Shown piece by piece: positions 22,001-30,239 of a stretch of 64,000 nucleotides of DNA (the stretch's first letter is position 1; every line of letters begins with the position of its first letter). A program made the translations under genes and the position numbers. Source of the DNA: Pegoplata infirma (taxonomy: Eukaryota; Arthropoda; Insecta; Diptera; Anthomyiidae); NCBI GenBank assembly GCA_963921195.1, contig OY992540.1:17801136-17865135 (forward strand). Reading direction: 5' to 3'. The notes beneath the pieces are model-generated. The model had not been told where the DNA came from, ran no database searches, and saw only the letters and a list, made by a program, of their open reading frames with translations.

Positions 22001-23270
22001 TTTTAAGAATGTTTTGTTCCGATGAAGGATCCTACATTTAAATAATCAAGTTTTTATGTCCTTGATATCAGGACACCGAAAAAGTACCAAAATGTACTTT
22101 TTACCCTCTTATCATCAAAACTTACTCAAAAGTACTTTGTCAATAAGTAAGATTATCCTACATTCTACATTTTTAGTTATTACAACCATATTTTTAGATA
22201 GAAAAGGTACAATAAAAAAACAATTTTTTAATCCTTTAAAATATAAACTTCCTAAAGGTATTTTTTTAGAATTTTATTTTCATGTGGGATCCTATATTTC
22301 AAAGTCCTATGACCGTTATTTCAGGGGATACAAAAAGTGCCAAAGTTCACTAATTTGCTCCATTTTGACGATTTTGAACGAGAATTTTCAAAAAGTACTT
22401 TTTTGGATTTATATTCGATAAAGATCTGGATTTTGGCGCCCTATGCTCCAATGGGAGTTAGAGGAACATATATACATATATATAAAGATCTGGATGCTAT
22501 TTCTCGTAGTCCATACCGATCGAAATCCTGCTCGACGTGCAATTTTAAAATTTTTCTGTGTGCCTTAAATTATGCTATGATAAATAAAAGCTTTTTATAT
22601 TCATATCTTACCACACTGAAGCATAAAAAAGTTTTGATTTATCAAAACATAATTTTAGGCAAACAGAAAAATTGAAAAATCGCACGTTCGAGTAGAATTT
22701 CGATCGTTGTCGACTTCGAGAATTAGCGCCCTGATTAAACATTTTCATTCCTCTTAACTTACCTAAAATGATGTGGTATACCACGTCGTACTAATTCTCG
22801 TACACAGGGATTTTTACGTTTTAAAGCTCCTTCCCAATCATTAAGAATAGTAGCCCAAGTAGTCCAGATATCTTCCTCAGCCACAGAGTTACCATCTAAG
22901 AAAAAAAAAAAAAAACACGCATTAAAAACACATTCTGTAACCTTAATCTCTTCCAAAATTTCAACTTACTTGAAGTAATACTTATTTGACTAGTGTCGGA
23001 ATTTTTGCGACTATGTGTGGAATGCAATGAATTTAAGGATTTTGCATCACTCTCTATTAGTTTATTGGCAGCTTCTAATTTTGCTAGTAAATCCATTTCT
23101 GAGGTGGGTAAATTTTCCTCTTTTGTTGTAACAACAACAGCAGCAATAGTAGCAGCAGCTGGTGCTGGAGCACATTTAATATCCATTTTTGTGCTGCTAT
23201 TATTATCTTGTATGGTGGTAGTTGTTGTTGCGGAATTTGCTGTAGTAGCACTGGCAGTTGTAAGGGTCAT
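6105..23270 (-). CDS. Evi5: Evi5-like TBC-domain Rab GTPase-activating protein, 9 coding exons, 3' end outside the window
   Basis: Exons in order of translation: 23270-22970, 22895-22763, 17113-16687, 15103-14628, 10590-10476, 10070-10053, 8184-7526, 7459-7342, 6203-6105. Every intron has GT..AG ends and all phases join, giving 782 codons before the next exon, which lies left of 6105. Residues 1-100 are a Thr/Ala-rich, low-complexity N-terminus. The TBC domain runs from about residue 134 to 350, with both catalytic fingers present: Arg in IRRDIAR (about R183) and Gln in GYCQG (about Q220). From about residue 370 on, the protein is a long charged coiled coil. Family knowledge: Evi5 proteins are RabGAPs of the TBC family; fly Evi5 acts on Rab11 in endocytic recycling and border-cell migration. 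The start ATG at 23270 is the first in the open frame; an upstream noncoding exon is likely but not seen. The gene assignment rests on remembered family similarity (GIPHHFRAIVWQ, YASSWFLTLY, ENRLLKQR). Confidence 0.9.
6580..7300. repeat. 25-bp palindromic minisatellite, about 29 near-perfect copies
   Basis: The unit AATGTTTTTACTATAGTAAAA plus TTGT contains a perfect 16-bp palindrome, TTTTACTATAGTAAAA, in every copy. I saw no base difference among the internal copies. It lies in the Evi5 intron between exons 8 and 9, its edge about 40 bp from the exon 8 donor. Confidence 0.95.
7342..7459 (-). CDS. Evi5: Evi5 coding exon 8, coiled coil
   Basis: Acceptor attttacag|ATAC, donor ACAAAG|gtagat. It encodes YSDLESRMKDELMNVK and then QTVAELKQEISRLETK. 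The intron before it is 66 bp. The intron after it holds the 25-bp palindromic array, beginning about 40 bp from this donor. Confidence 0.85.
7526..8184 (-). CDS. Evi5: Evi5 coding exon 7, long coiled coil
   Basis: Acceptor ccctttag|AACAAT, donor CATAG|gtaaga, leaving phase 2. It encodes about 219 residues of Glu/Lys/Leu-rich coiled coil starting NNSRQSSLDELCMKEEALKQ. A less helical Ser/Asn/His linker around SHAADSTPKKLLTNLFDSS divides two near-repeats, SKLREAEASLSLKDLKQRVQ and TTRIREMETLTELKELRLKV, which look like an internal duplication. Confidence 0.9.
8441..9144 (+). mobile_element. mini-me/DINE-1-like repeat, near full-length copy 2
   Basis: Starts ACAAGTGAGAGTGTTAAATT with the palindrome CGGCTGTGCCGAAT, then TATACCCTCCAACATG, a GACGGACGGACGGACGGACG core at about 8985, TTTATGGGGTCCCCGACCG, and the end GGAGGGTATAAAAA. 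Best-preserved member in the window, intronic in Evi5 (antisense to the gene). Confidence 0.8.
9501..9794. mobile_element. 294-bp MITE, TA target duplication
   Basis: Inverted ends AGGCAACAGAAAGCTAGCAG and its near reverse complement; the arms extend through AGTTATGAATTTA and AGGCCTTAAACTATGC. TA flanks at 9499-9500 and 9795-9796. Intronic in Evi5. Tc1/mariner-like by its TA duplication. Confidence 0.83.
10053..10070 (-). CDS. Evi5: Evi5 probable 18-nt microexon (NVPLES)
   Basis: An 18-nt segment lies between cgacatacag and a strong donor gtaagtattt. It is phase 0 on both sides and adds Asn-Val-Pro-Leu-Glu-Ser between LQEN (exon 5) and NNSRQSS (exon 7). Skipping it also keeps the frame, so it could be constitutive or alternative. 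The polypyrimidine tract is weak. Confidence 0.6.
10476..10590 (-). CDS. Evi5: Evi5 coding exon 5, coiled coil
   Basis: Acceptor cttttaag|CTTTGC, donor GAAAAT|gtaagt. It encodes FAIQTELMQLRRSYLEI and then SHQLENANEEVRGLSLRLQEN, a coiled-coil segment. It enters in phase 2 and leaves in phase 0. The upstream intron (about 4 kb) holds two mini-me/DINE-like copies and part of a satellite. Confidence 0.85.
10635..11290 (+). mobile_element. mini-me/DINE-1-like repeat, copy 3, decayed
   Basis: Has a TTGCCGAATGT start, poly-A/T-rich first third, 'cagcagccgaattaaagcat', GTCCGTCTGTCTGTC at about 11050, TTTATGGGGTCCCAGACCG and a GAGAGTATAAAA end. The (GTCY) core is short and in the opposite sense to copy 2, suggesting a mosaic or inverted core. 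Confidence 0.65.
11471..12697 (+). mobile_element. mini-me/DINE-1-like repeat, copy 4, split by a non-LTR fragment
   Basis: Starts like copy 2 (CAAGTGAGAGTGTTAAA) and ends GGTTGGAGGGTATAC. Its middle is broken at about 11850-12505 by a retrotransposon 3' end; beyond it, TTTTGGACTGCATCGTGTTA resumes exactly as in copy 2. Confidence 0.75.
11850..12505 (+). pseudogene. 5'-truncated, frameshifted non-LTR (LINE) retrotransposon 3' end
   Basis: The first frame encodes LLWVPGNNGTQGNERADELA, the last motif of a LINE-type RNase H, with Asn where the catalytic His of 'PGH' is expected. The frame shifts near 11990. The second frame then gives TRRECRALTEIITGHF and a Cys/His knuckle CKRCALPGVDETIEHILC, typical of the C-terminus of RNase H-bearing clades such as I, R1 and LOA. 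Stop at 12413-12415; the 3' tail ends in CTAACCTAACCTA. It is a dead 5'-truncated insertion inside copy 4; the clade is uncertain. Confidence 0.8.
12960..14530. repeat. Diverged relatives of the 35-bp CAGATTCTGAGACATTTT satellite
   Basis: Two patches, 12960-13070 and 14100-14530, flank mini-me/DINE copy 5 and consist of units such as GATTCTGAGACATTTTTCCG and TATAGAAAAATTC. They match the big satellite at 53.7-56.3 kb but are far more diverged. They look like one array split by copy 5. The open frame at 13976-14536 is a by-product. Confidence 0.75.
13071..14101 (-). mobile_element. mini-me/DINE-1-like repeat, copy 5, with internal duplications
   Basis: Begins TATACCCTCCACTCTAGTGA, then TTTGTCATTCCGTTTGTAAC, GACCCCATAAAGTATATACA and (GTCC/GTCT)n. 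It runs to the palindromic end CGGCCAAGTCGAATTTAAC..CTACTTGTTTT. Two internal tandem duplications: about 125 bp at 13670-13900 (TTTACACTAAAAC units) and about 68 bp of the terminus itself at 13978-14101. Confidence 0.72.
14628..15103 (-). CDS. Evi5: Evi5 coding exon 4, end of TBC domain and start of coiled coil
   Basis: Acceptor attgtag|GGTTTC, donor ACAAG|gtaagg, leaving phase 2. The first part, with YASSWFLTLYTT and the EGMEFIFKVALGLL block, closes the TBC fold. From about half-way the protein becomes charged and heptad-like (MKKMEREYQDVKKKEQEE, RRENRLLKQRNDLLE), the start of the Evi5 coiled coil. Confidence 0.9.
15148..16663. mobile_element. 1.5-kb TIR element (CCCGTGTAAAAAA ends) filling an Evi5 intron
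   Basis: Ends CCCGTGTAAAAAA and TTTTTTTTTACACGGG, with AT on both sides. Subterminal regions are dense in GATATAATTAGATAT-like repeats. Intron 3 is 1583 bp; taking out this element and one AT leaves 65 bp, a typical fly short intron. No coding capacity seen. Its ends resemble those bounding 46615-62477. Confidence 0.78.
16687..17113 (-). CDS. Evi5: Evi5 coding exon 3, catalytic TBC core
   Basis: Acceptor ccttccag|AGCC, donor CAACAG|gtaaat. It contains AIVWQQLCGA, the Arg-finger block IRRDIARTYP and the Gln-finger block GYCQGSGF, then LLLMQMPEEEAF. Both catalytic residues of the dual-finger RabGAP mechanism are retained, so the domain should be active. The preceding intron is about 5.6 kb and full of repeats. 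Confidence 0.92.
17168..17579. repeat. Inverted duplication, ~177-bp arms, holding a coding-like fragment
   Basis: Arms 17168-17344 and 17403-17579 are near-perfect reverse complements around a ~58-bp centre. On the minus strand, codons 17410-17213 are open for 65 residues then stop. They include PPSSEFFRKLGNTSETIVNS and KLYEYLMGEYPNKESRVI, which look like a folded protein, not random translation. I do not recognise the protein. It sits in the Evi5 intron just upstream of exon 3, and is not part of the Evi5 frame. Confidence 0.7.
17590..17710. repeat. Short TTTAATTTTAAAA tandem repeat
   Basis: Several units of AATTTAATTTTAAA, each near-palindromic. Intronic. Confidence 0.6.
17936..18010 (+). 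other. tRNA-derived sequence (degenerate tRNA or SINE head)
   Basis: GGGTTAGTTGGTAACGTGC resembles an A box and GGTTTGATTCC is close to the B-box consensus GGTTCGANTCC. The spacing fits RNA polymerase III internal promoters. The acceptor and anticodon stems do not pair well, so it is not called a functional tRNA. Confidence 0.45.
18515..18575 (+). other. tRNA-like A-box fragment
   Basis: TGTAGCTTAATGGTTAGTGC followed by GTTGGACTATTA looks like the 5' half of a tRNA. No acceptable B box at normal distance. Possibly a SINE remnant. Confidence 0.35.
18655..18757. mobile_element. Solo end of a hAT element related to 2642-4170
   Basis: Repeats of ATCCCGGGATTT end in GGGATTGACAGCCCTA, matching the subterminal array and terminus of the 2.6-kb hAT element. 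The other end is missing. Confidence 0.6.
19177..20067 (-). mobile_element. mini-me/DINE-1-like repeat, copy 6, decayed
   Basis: Reads TATACCCTCCAACCGTCCGT, then GGTGCAGTCCAAAATAAAAT, and ends ACACTCTCTCTTGTTTT, the reverse complement of the family start. The stretch 19500-19690 is filled by TTTTGAGTAAAAAAA-type repeats. The (GTCY) core is lost. Confidence 0.6.
20175..21530. repeat. A-rich TTGATGAAAAAAAAA array split by a mini-me/DINE-like copy
   Basis: Irregular units of about 14-17 bp, TTGATGAAAAAAAAA, occupy 20175-20713 and 21155-21530. A mini-me/DINE-like copy sits between. The strand bias is extreme (purines on +), so poly-Lys (+) and poly-Phe (-) frames arise; they are not genes. Intronic in Evi5. 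Confidence 0.85.
20714..21154 (+). mobile_element. mini-me/DINE-1-like repeat, copy 7, 3'-truncated
   Basis: Begins ACAAGTAAGAGCGAATCG, then TATACCCTCCAACATGC, a CCACGCCCATAAAAAGGGGG block and CGAACATAACCTGCCTAGGA. It stops before the GTCY core and rejoins the A-rich array, so it inserted into that array. Confidence 0.68.
21690..22450. repeat. Diverged copies of the ~148-bp tandem repeat
   Basis: Repeated phrases 'caaatttcaagttt', 'aaaaagtaccaaagtac', 'tttttaccc' and 'ttagaatc' in the same order as at 1-535. More degenerate than the copy at the window start. Confidence 0.55.
22490..22734. repeat. Foldback element beside Evi5 exon 2
   Basis: Imperfect inverted repeat: the left arm carries CGATCGAAATCCTGCTCGAC and TTTTTCTGTGTGCCTTAAAT; the right arm carries their near reverse complements. 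About 95-bp arms. It ends about 30 bp from the exon 2 donor. Confidence 0.65.
22763..22895 (-). CDS. Evi5: Evi5 coding exon 2, start of the TBC domain
   Basis: Acceptor is a T-run followed by cttag|ATGG; donor is CATTTTAG|gtaagt. It encodes EEDIWTTWATILNDWE and then LVRRGIPHHFR, the first conserved TBC block. It leaves phase 2; the split Arg codon is completed by exon 3. Confidence 0.88.
22970..23270 (-). CDS. Evi5: Evi5 coding exon 1
   Basis: Begins with ATG ACC CTT ACA (MTLTTA) and ends at TCA A|gtaagttga, phase 1. It encodes a Thr/Ala/Asn-rich tail with homopolymer-like codon runs, followed by a Ser/Asn-rich stretch (about residues 60-100). The frame is open a little upstream but without an ATG. 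The intron that follows is only 74 bp. Confidence 0.8.
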
Positions 23271-23931
23271 TGCCAATGAATATTTTTTAGGTTTTTATAA
23301 AATATTTAATTTTAAAAGTAACTGGTTGCAGTGACAATTTAATAAATTGTTTTTTTTTTAAAGGAATGAGATTTTTTTTTTTAACTTTTAAGGAAATGTT
23401 CCAAAGTTTTTTTTCCTGTTGGAAAATTTATAATAAATTTAACATGATAGTTTTTGCATGATTTCTTAGAGATTGGAAAGATCTTTTTTTTTGGAATTTT
23501 AATCTAAAAAGAGAGTAAAAAAATAAATATTTATTAAATTAGATTTTTTAGAATAAAGACAAAAATTAATTAAATTAAATAGTTTTTGTCATTTGTAAAA
23601 TATTTTATTGATGAATTAAATTAAATTGTTTTTTCTAATTTGTAAAATATTTTATTAACAGCTTTTAAGCAAATATTTTAATTAACTCACATTATTTTTT
23701 TTTAGTTTATAATTGATCTTTTAATGATTTAAATCATGTTGGAGCCGGTGAAAAATTTTGAGTGAAAAATGTTAGGTAAAAAACTCATTCCAAGTCGTTC
23801 CCTTTTCATTTCATTTCGTTCCCCGTTCTAATCCATTTCGTTCCCTGTTTCATTTCATTCCATTTCACGTAGGTTTCATTTCTGTCTTGTTTCATCATAT
23901 TAATTATGTTAATGCATTTAACTCGAGTATA
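23271..23931. other. No gene recognised upstream of the Evi5 start
   Basis: Very AT-rich. It should contain the Evi5 5' UTR, an intron or a promoter, but no clear splice acceptor, TATA box with initiator, or other signal could be singled out. 23740-23830 contains TTTTGAGTGAAAA-type and CATTTCGTTCC repeats. Confidence 0.4.
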
Positions 23932-24177
23932 TACAAGTAAAAAAGTTAAATTCGGCCTTGCCGAATGTAGTGATACCCTCCACAATTTCAAAAAGATTAT
24001 TGCAAAAAACTTTTTTTAAAAGGAAATTACTTTTGAAAAAAAATAAAAATTTTTGAAAAAAAATTTCCGCGAAAAAAAAATGTAAGTTTCAGTCATATCA
24101 GTGTAGTATTTTAGTCGTGATCACCATTTCAACAGACAGACAGACGGACATCGCTAGAATGTCTTAGAATCGATATA
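23932..24177 (+). mobile_element. mini-me/DINE-1-like repeat, copy 8, short
   Basis: Starts ACAAGTAAAAAAGTTAAATT, CGGCCTTGCCGAATGTAGTG, ATACCCTCCAC, then the ACAGACAGACAGACGGACAT core and CTAGAATGTCTTAGAATCGA. It stops at the left end of the big palindrome. Confidence 0.7.
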
Positions 24178-24328
24178 TGGGGCATTCCATGTGAAATCGA
24201 ACACTTTGAAAAACTTTTTTTTTTTAGATTTTCCCAATTTGTTTACAGTTTTTAGTACCCTTCGAAAACTCCTTCGTGGTAAATTTTCAGATTTTTTTGA
24301 TGACCCGTTCAAAAGATATCGAATTTTT

Positions 24329-24868
24329 TAGAGTTGTGTCGTTCACGAACGAACTAGTTCAATTGAACTATTCACTTAACTGAACGGTTTATCTAGTTCG
24401 TTCATTTCAGCTCTTTTAGGTCTTTTCGTTCATTCAGCTCAATTGGTCATTACTTCATTTTGATCTTTTAGTTCGGTCGTTCAATTTTTTTTGTTAATTT
24501 TGACATTAGGCGTTAGTTTTCTTTCCTCTTTTGACACGCTTTCTCATCATTTATGTTTTTTTTACAAAAATTGTATATATATTTTTTTAATTAATGTTTT
24601 TATTGAAAATTTTTTTGTATTTTTTGAACGAAAGCCAAAACAACAGAAATGATCAAAAAATGATTCGATCACGAACTGTTGAACGACAACAAAAATTGAC
24701 CGATTTGAACTAGATGAACGACCAACAGACAAGATCAAAATGATTCGTTCACGAACTGTTGAACGAAAACAACAAAAGAGCGATTGAACTAGATGAACGA
24801 ACTAGGTCTTTTATCTGAAATGAACGAAAATGAGCGCTCACTCAATTGAACGATTAAGCACAAGTCTA
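24329..24868. mobile_element. hAT MITE, 540 bp, 8-bp duplication
   Basis: Ends TAGAGTTGTG and CACAAGTCTA with the duplication GAATTTTT at 24321-24328 and 24869-24876. The other palindrome arm keeps the empty site. Subterminal GAACGAACTAGTTC palindromes recur; a related fragment is near 49.0-49.1 kb. Confidence 0.87.
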
Positions 24869-25196
24869 GAATTTTTAAAAATTCGTAGTTTGTTCCTTTA
24901 CTCAAACTTCTTTTAATCATAACTTCTTCAATAATGGTCCAAATTTCAAATTTTTTGTTTTTTTTGCGTACTTTCTAAAAAAAAAAAAATCCCAAAAAAT
25001 TCTTAAATGCGATTTTTAAGTTTTAAAATTTAAATCTCATTTTTGAAAATGTTTGTACTCTTCGATTTTTTTTAAATTTTTTTGTGTAAAGCATCTATCG
25101 ATTCTACAATTTAACGATTATTACTATTTTTTAAAATTTTTTGAAAAAATTTTATTAAAATTTTCCAATCTTAAAATAATTTTTACTGCTCCAATG

Positions 25197-26814
25197 CACG
25201 GTGGTCAATTCCGGCCAAAAATCAATAACTTCTTTATTTCTGCGTGTAAATGGCTTAAATTTAATATTCGAATTAAGAATAACATATCTGATACCTAGCC
25301 CAAATGTTGGACCTACAAATACAGTGGTTGGCCAAATAATCATGGACGTCCCAAATGTATCAAACATGTCTGCATATAAACAGCAATAATTTAATATCCG
25401 AATTAAGAACAGTATATCTGATCTCTTTTCAAAACGTTGGACTTACAAATATAGTGGTTGGCCAACTAAGCATGGACGTGCCAAATGTATCAAACTAATT
25501 AAGGTGGGGGTTGGAACTTAAGGAAACAGCCTTAGTGTTAAATTTTTTAAAAAAAAAGATACGCAGTACTTTTTAATTCTGTTTTTTATTTGAAATATTA
25601 ATCGTAATATTTTTAAAAGTTTAAAAGACAAAGAATTGCCAGGGCTTCCAGTTAATTGTGGGATGCTTTTTTTAAAGGACAAAATGGCCATTTTTTTTTT
25701 TTTTTGATTTGTAGATTTTTTAATTTTCTAATACTTATCGTGACTATTTTTTAAAATTTGACCTAATTAATATTTGAATGAAAGAAGAAATTGAAATTTT
25801 TCTATTTTTAAAAATCAATTTTTTCTAAAAAAAATGGCCACGTTAAGTGCTAGAAAATTTAATTATCTGCAAATCAAAAAACAATTCATCAAAATCGGTT
25901 TAGTAGTTTTTGCTGTAAAAATGCCGCCAATTTTTCCCTTCAAAAAAAAAAAAAAACAAAGCACGATTGACTGGCAACCCTGAAAATTCTAGTTGACCAA
26001 ATTTGTGTTATGAAATTTTTAAGAATACTAAAATGTTCTTTCTTTTAAATGAAAAAACAGAATTAAATAATATTACGTATTTATTTTTTTAGCTGTTTAA
26101 AAATTGCTAACATTAAGGGTGTTTTTTATTTCCAACCCCCCTTAAACAACATTTTTTTTTATTTTGTCTTTTTTTAAGTTTTTTTAACGCAAATCTATGG
26201 GTTTTAAGTTAGTATATCTTCACATTCCCTATTTTGGTGGAGTTTGTAGGTTTAAAAAAGTCCACCATTTGTAAAAAATGAGTCCACTAAAAATGCTCTG
26301 GTTTAAAGAATCGGTAAAAGTAGGGGCTGAAATTTAAAATACTTACTTTTAATAGTTAAAAGTACAAACTGCTTTTTATAGCTAACCTCTAATAGCCTCT
26401 AATTGATTTTTATGGTCTTTCAAAATTATTTTTTTTTAGAGTTTTTTTTTAATTTTTATCTAATTTTCATACACATTACTTTAAGACAAAAACGTACACA
26501 AAATCTGCAAAAACCACATGGAATGATTATTTACTATAGGAATTAAAAATCCATGTGCGAACTTACAAAAATAATATGAAGAAAAATGCATAGCCAACTT
26601 TTATTGAAAACTAAAATATACATTTTAAAAATAGCTGAAATGAGAAGCAAAAAATACTCAACTTTGCACCACTATGGACAATAATATAGTCTTACAAGGC
26701 CCAAAAAAAGATTTAAGTTGTATGTTTTGAAGTATTAGCTATAATATAGCATCAAAATTTCATCAAGATTTAATAAAAAAATAAAATGATTTTTGGCCGG
26801 AATTGACCACCGTG
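25197..26814. mobile_element. Transib-like non-autonomous transposon, 1618 bp
   Basis: About 27-bp perfect inverted ends starting CACGGTGGTCAATTCCGG, with the 5-bp duplication CAATG on both sides (25192-25196, 26815-26819). A CACNNTG terminus with a 5-bp duplication is characteristic of Transib, the superfamily related to RAG1. No transposase is visible. Inside are an imperfect ~125-bp tandem duplication (about 25255-25495, TAGTGGTTGGCCAA blocks) and another nested element (25502-26142). Confidence 0.7.
25502..26142. mobile_element. Nested 641-bp TIR element, TA duplication
   Basis: Ends AGGTGGGGGTTGGAA and TTCCAACCCCCCT with TA on either side. The arms also share TTAGTGTTA/TAACATTAA and CTTTTTAATTCTGTTTTTT-like blocks. 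Non-coding. Confidence 0.65.
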
Positions 26815-27063
26815 CAATGGTGCGTCATAGAGGGGTCCTTTATAAGACCGACCCCCATTAATTTTTACGTCTTAACATTTCTTTAGAACAAACTAATACC
26901 CTATCTCCAATTTCTAAGGGGGCTCCCACACAAAACGACATTTTTTTAAAATTTGCTCCAACCGCGCTAACTGCCCTAATAGTGCCCTTAGAGCAACAAA
27001 ATGTATGACCGACCCACAATATTTTTTTAGTCCAAACATTTTCTCTGAACACACCTACACCTA

Positions 27064-27946
27064 CACCGAAAAAAATTCATGCCTTATATGAACGAAATGT
27101 TTCGTACATTGTACGAAAAGTTTCGTAGTTTTTGCTTACGAAATTATTTCGTAAAAATTATAAGTTTTTACGAAAAAGTTTACTACATTCTACGAAATAT
27201 TTTTTTGTTTTTACGAAACAATTTCCTATATTAAATATATAACATAATTTCGTAAATTACAAAAATAAATTCGTTCATATTAGATATAAAAGATTACAAA
27301 AAAATATATGTCTTATATGGTCGAAATGTTTCGTACATTGTAAGAATAGTTTCGTACTTTTTGCTTAGAATCACACGTGAATCACGCTCTAATCTGCTCA
27401 TGTGCCAATCTCTAGTAAAATATATATTTTTGTAAATTAAAAAAACGTTGTTCAATTTTAAAAAATTTTATTTAAAATTATTCTTAAAAAAAAAACAATA
27501 TTTTTCACAAATTTTCTAACGATTTTTTTTTTTTTTTTTGAACCAAAAATTTTTTGGCATTTCTTTTTTTTGTGTTTTGGAATTAAGAAATTCATTAAAA
27601 ATGCATTAAAGAAAAATAAATCTTAAAATAAAATTTCGAAGTTCAAAAAAACTTTGAAAATTTTCCAATTGTAAGTCCTAGGCCTTTTTATATGAAAGGT
27701 TTTAAAGTTTGTGATAGGTCATGGCGTTCCTTGTGCCATGCCACGTGACCTATGAAGGACCTATCACTTTTCGTGCAGGGAAATTAAAAATGTTCATAAT
27801 TACAAAATATTTTCGTATGTTTCGTAATTTTACGAAAGTCCGGACTAATTTCTTTTTCGTAATATAAAGTAAATTTTCGTATATTTTACGAAACAAGTAA
27901 GTACGAAATTTTATTTCGTAAAATGTTGCATGGGTTTTTTTCGGTG
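27064..27946. mobile_element. 883-bp TIR element with ACGAAA subterminal repeats, TA duplication
   Basis: Ends CACCGAAAAAAATTCATGC and GCATGGGTTTTTTTCGGTG, flanked by TA. TTTCGTA/TACGAAA motifs occur about 20 times near both ends. The centre holds a second palindrome (GATAGGTCATGGC..). Tc1/mariner-like by its TA duplication. Confidence 0.8.
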
Positions 27947-28004
27947 TATGAATATAAATATGCATGTGTTAGTATAAACCAGCTTGTTGTTGTATTTTTA
28001 TGCT

Positions 28005-28600
28005 CTTACAAGGGAAGTATCTCAACCCTTATGAACCGATTTGCCTGAAACTTAAAATATATATAAATGAGACGATTTTAAGGTTGGGGTGTCTCGGCTT
28101 TTCGGCCATATCAGTGTTTCAAAATTTCGTTGTCCCCTTATGAAACCATATGGACCTCCGGGAAAATTTCGATATCTCACGAACTAACAGGAATATCCTC
28201 TAGAGCAAAAATACGTGTCGACTTAAATTTAATAAAGATTATTTCGTATTCATATGGACATCGTAGCTCTATGCCTTCATATAAATACCCCCCAAAATTT
28301 ACACATTTTCATGAAAAAAGTATTTAACGAAGCCAAACTTTTACAAGGTTATGCCACCGTTAGATAGGCATTAAAAAAACCTTTCTTCTCATATGTAAAC
28401 ATCATATAGTTTCTTAGAAAGAAATGGGTGAAAAATCCTAAAAACAATTTTTTCGCCATTTTTTGACCCATGTTTTGAACCCCTAAATCCCAGATAGGGC
28501 CGATTAGCCGAGACACCCCAACCTTAGAATTGTCTCTTTTATATATATTTTACATTTCATGCAAATCGGTTCATAAGGGTTGAGATACTTCCCTTGTTAG
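28005..28600. mobile_element. 596-bp element with ~95-bp inverted ends (CTTACAAGGGAAG)
   Basis: Left arm CTTACAAGGGAAGTATCTCA, then CCTTATGAACCGATTTG, and AAGGTTGGGGTGTCTCGGC; the right arm is the near reverse complement. No clear target duplication. Same terminal motif as the right end of the giant palindrome (33048) and the element at 52013-53211. Confidence 0.72.
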
Positions 28601-28640
28601 TTGTGAGTTTTGTTGGCATTCGTGTTGAATACATGTGTAT

Positions 28641-30239
28641 TAGGGTGGGTCGATGAAATGCATATTTGCGAATCTCGTGTACTAATAGCAAAAACTCGAC
28701 GCGCATTTTCGAGCTGATAACGGGAAAAATCATGAAAAAATTTTAGGAGGGTACTTTTAGGCCTCTACAAGCGGTTTTAGTTCGCGGTTTTTGGAAAAAA
28801 AATATTTTTTTTGATTTTTTAAAAATATTTTAAAAATTAAGTAAAATAATGCTTATTACAAAACAATATCCAAACAAAATTTATCTCGCCAATTTTAGCC
28901 CGTGGATGCGTTTTTATACCCAGAAAAGTTCGATTTATATATAGAAAAAAAAATATTTTTTATTTCATAATAGCACTCAAATGGTGCATAAGGCCAATTT
29001 AAGAACATGAATGATAAAAATTAAAAAATTGCGGGTATTTATAGCAATCCACAAGTGCAAAAAATTCGCAAATTCAAAAAAAATTAAAAATGGGTATCAA
29101 AATTTTGGTTAAATAAAGCGTTTTAAGATAATGATAAAAAAGCAAAACAAATTGGCGGTTATTTATAACAATTCGCAAGCGCAAAAAATTCGCAAGTACC
29201 AAAAAAAATTAAAAAATGGAAAAATGGGTATCAAATTTTTGGTAAAATAAAGCGTTTTCAGAAAAAAAATAAAAAATATATATTAGAGGATCAATTTGGT
29301 CCATGGATGCATTTTGAAAATCTGATGGTTTTTTTTTTTTTGTTTGATATTTAAACGATTATTTATAATTGATGTTGGTCCACATTATGTTTTAAAACAA
29401 CTTATCACTTACCTTTCTAAGGCTCTGGAGTTTTTATATATTTTTTTTCCATTCCGTTTCCATAAAATAAATAAACTTTTCAGATTTTAAAATGCATCCA
29501 TGGACCAACTACAATCGTAAATAAACATTTAAATATCAAACAAAAAAAAACCATCAGATTTTCAAAATGCATCCATGGACCAAATTGATCCTCTAATATA
29601 TATTTTTTATTTTTTTTCTGAAAACGCTTTATTTTACCAAAAATTTGATACCCATTTTTCCATTTTTTAATTTTTTTTGGTACTTGCGAATTTTTTTCGC
29701 TTGCGAATTGTTATAAATAGCCGCCAATTTGTTTTTTTTTTTTATCATTATCTTAAAACGCTTTATTTTACCAAAATTTTGATACCCATTTTTAATTTTT
29801 TTTGAATTTGCGAATTTTTTGCACTTGTGGATTGCTATAAATACCCGCAATTTTTTAATTTTTATCATTCATGTTCTTAAATTGGCCTTATGCACAATTT
29901 GAGTGCTATTATGAAATAAAAAATATTTTTTTTTTCTATATATAAATCGAACTTTTCTGGGTATAAAAACGCATCCACGGGCTAAAATTGGCGAGATAAA
30001 TTTTGTTTGGATATTGTTTTGTAATAAGCATTATTTTACTTAATTTTTAAAATATTTTTAAAAAATCAAAAAAAAGATTTTTTTTCCAAAAACCGCGAAC
30101 TAAAACCGCTTGTAGAGGCCTAAAAGTACCCTCCTAAAATTTTTTCATGATTTTTCCCGTTATCAGCTCGAAAATGCGCGTCGAGTTTTTGCTATTAGTA
30201 CACGAGATTCGCAAATATGCATTTCATCGACCCACCCTA
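28641..30239. mobile_element. hAT-type foldback element, 1599 bp with ~735-bp inverted arms
   Basis: Ends TAGGGTGGGTCG and CGACCCACCCTA, with an exact 8-bp duplication ATGTGTAT (28633-28640, 30240-30247). Almost the whole element is two arms around a loop at about 29387-29500. Each arm contains a ~130-bp direct duplication (GGTATTTATAGCAATCC / GGTTATTTATAACAATTC units). No open frame of interest. Confidence 0.88.

Noticed and set aside
22993..23334. 113-codon plus-strand frame with a hydrophobic stretch
   Set aside because: It is antisense to Evi5 exon 1; the hydrophobic run mirrors Ala/Thr codons of the real exon.
29629..29868. 79-codon minus-strand frame
   Set aside because: Lies in the repeated arms of the hAT foldback; composition follows A-rich sequence.
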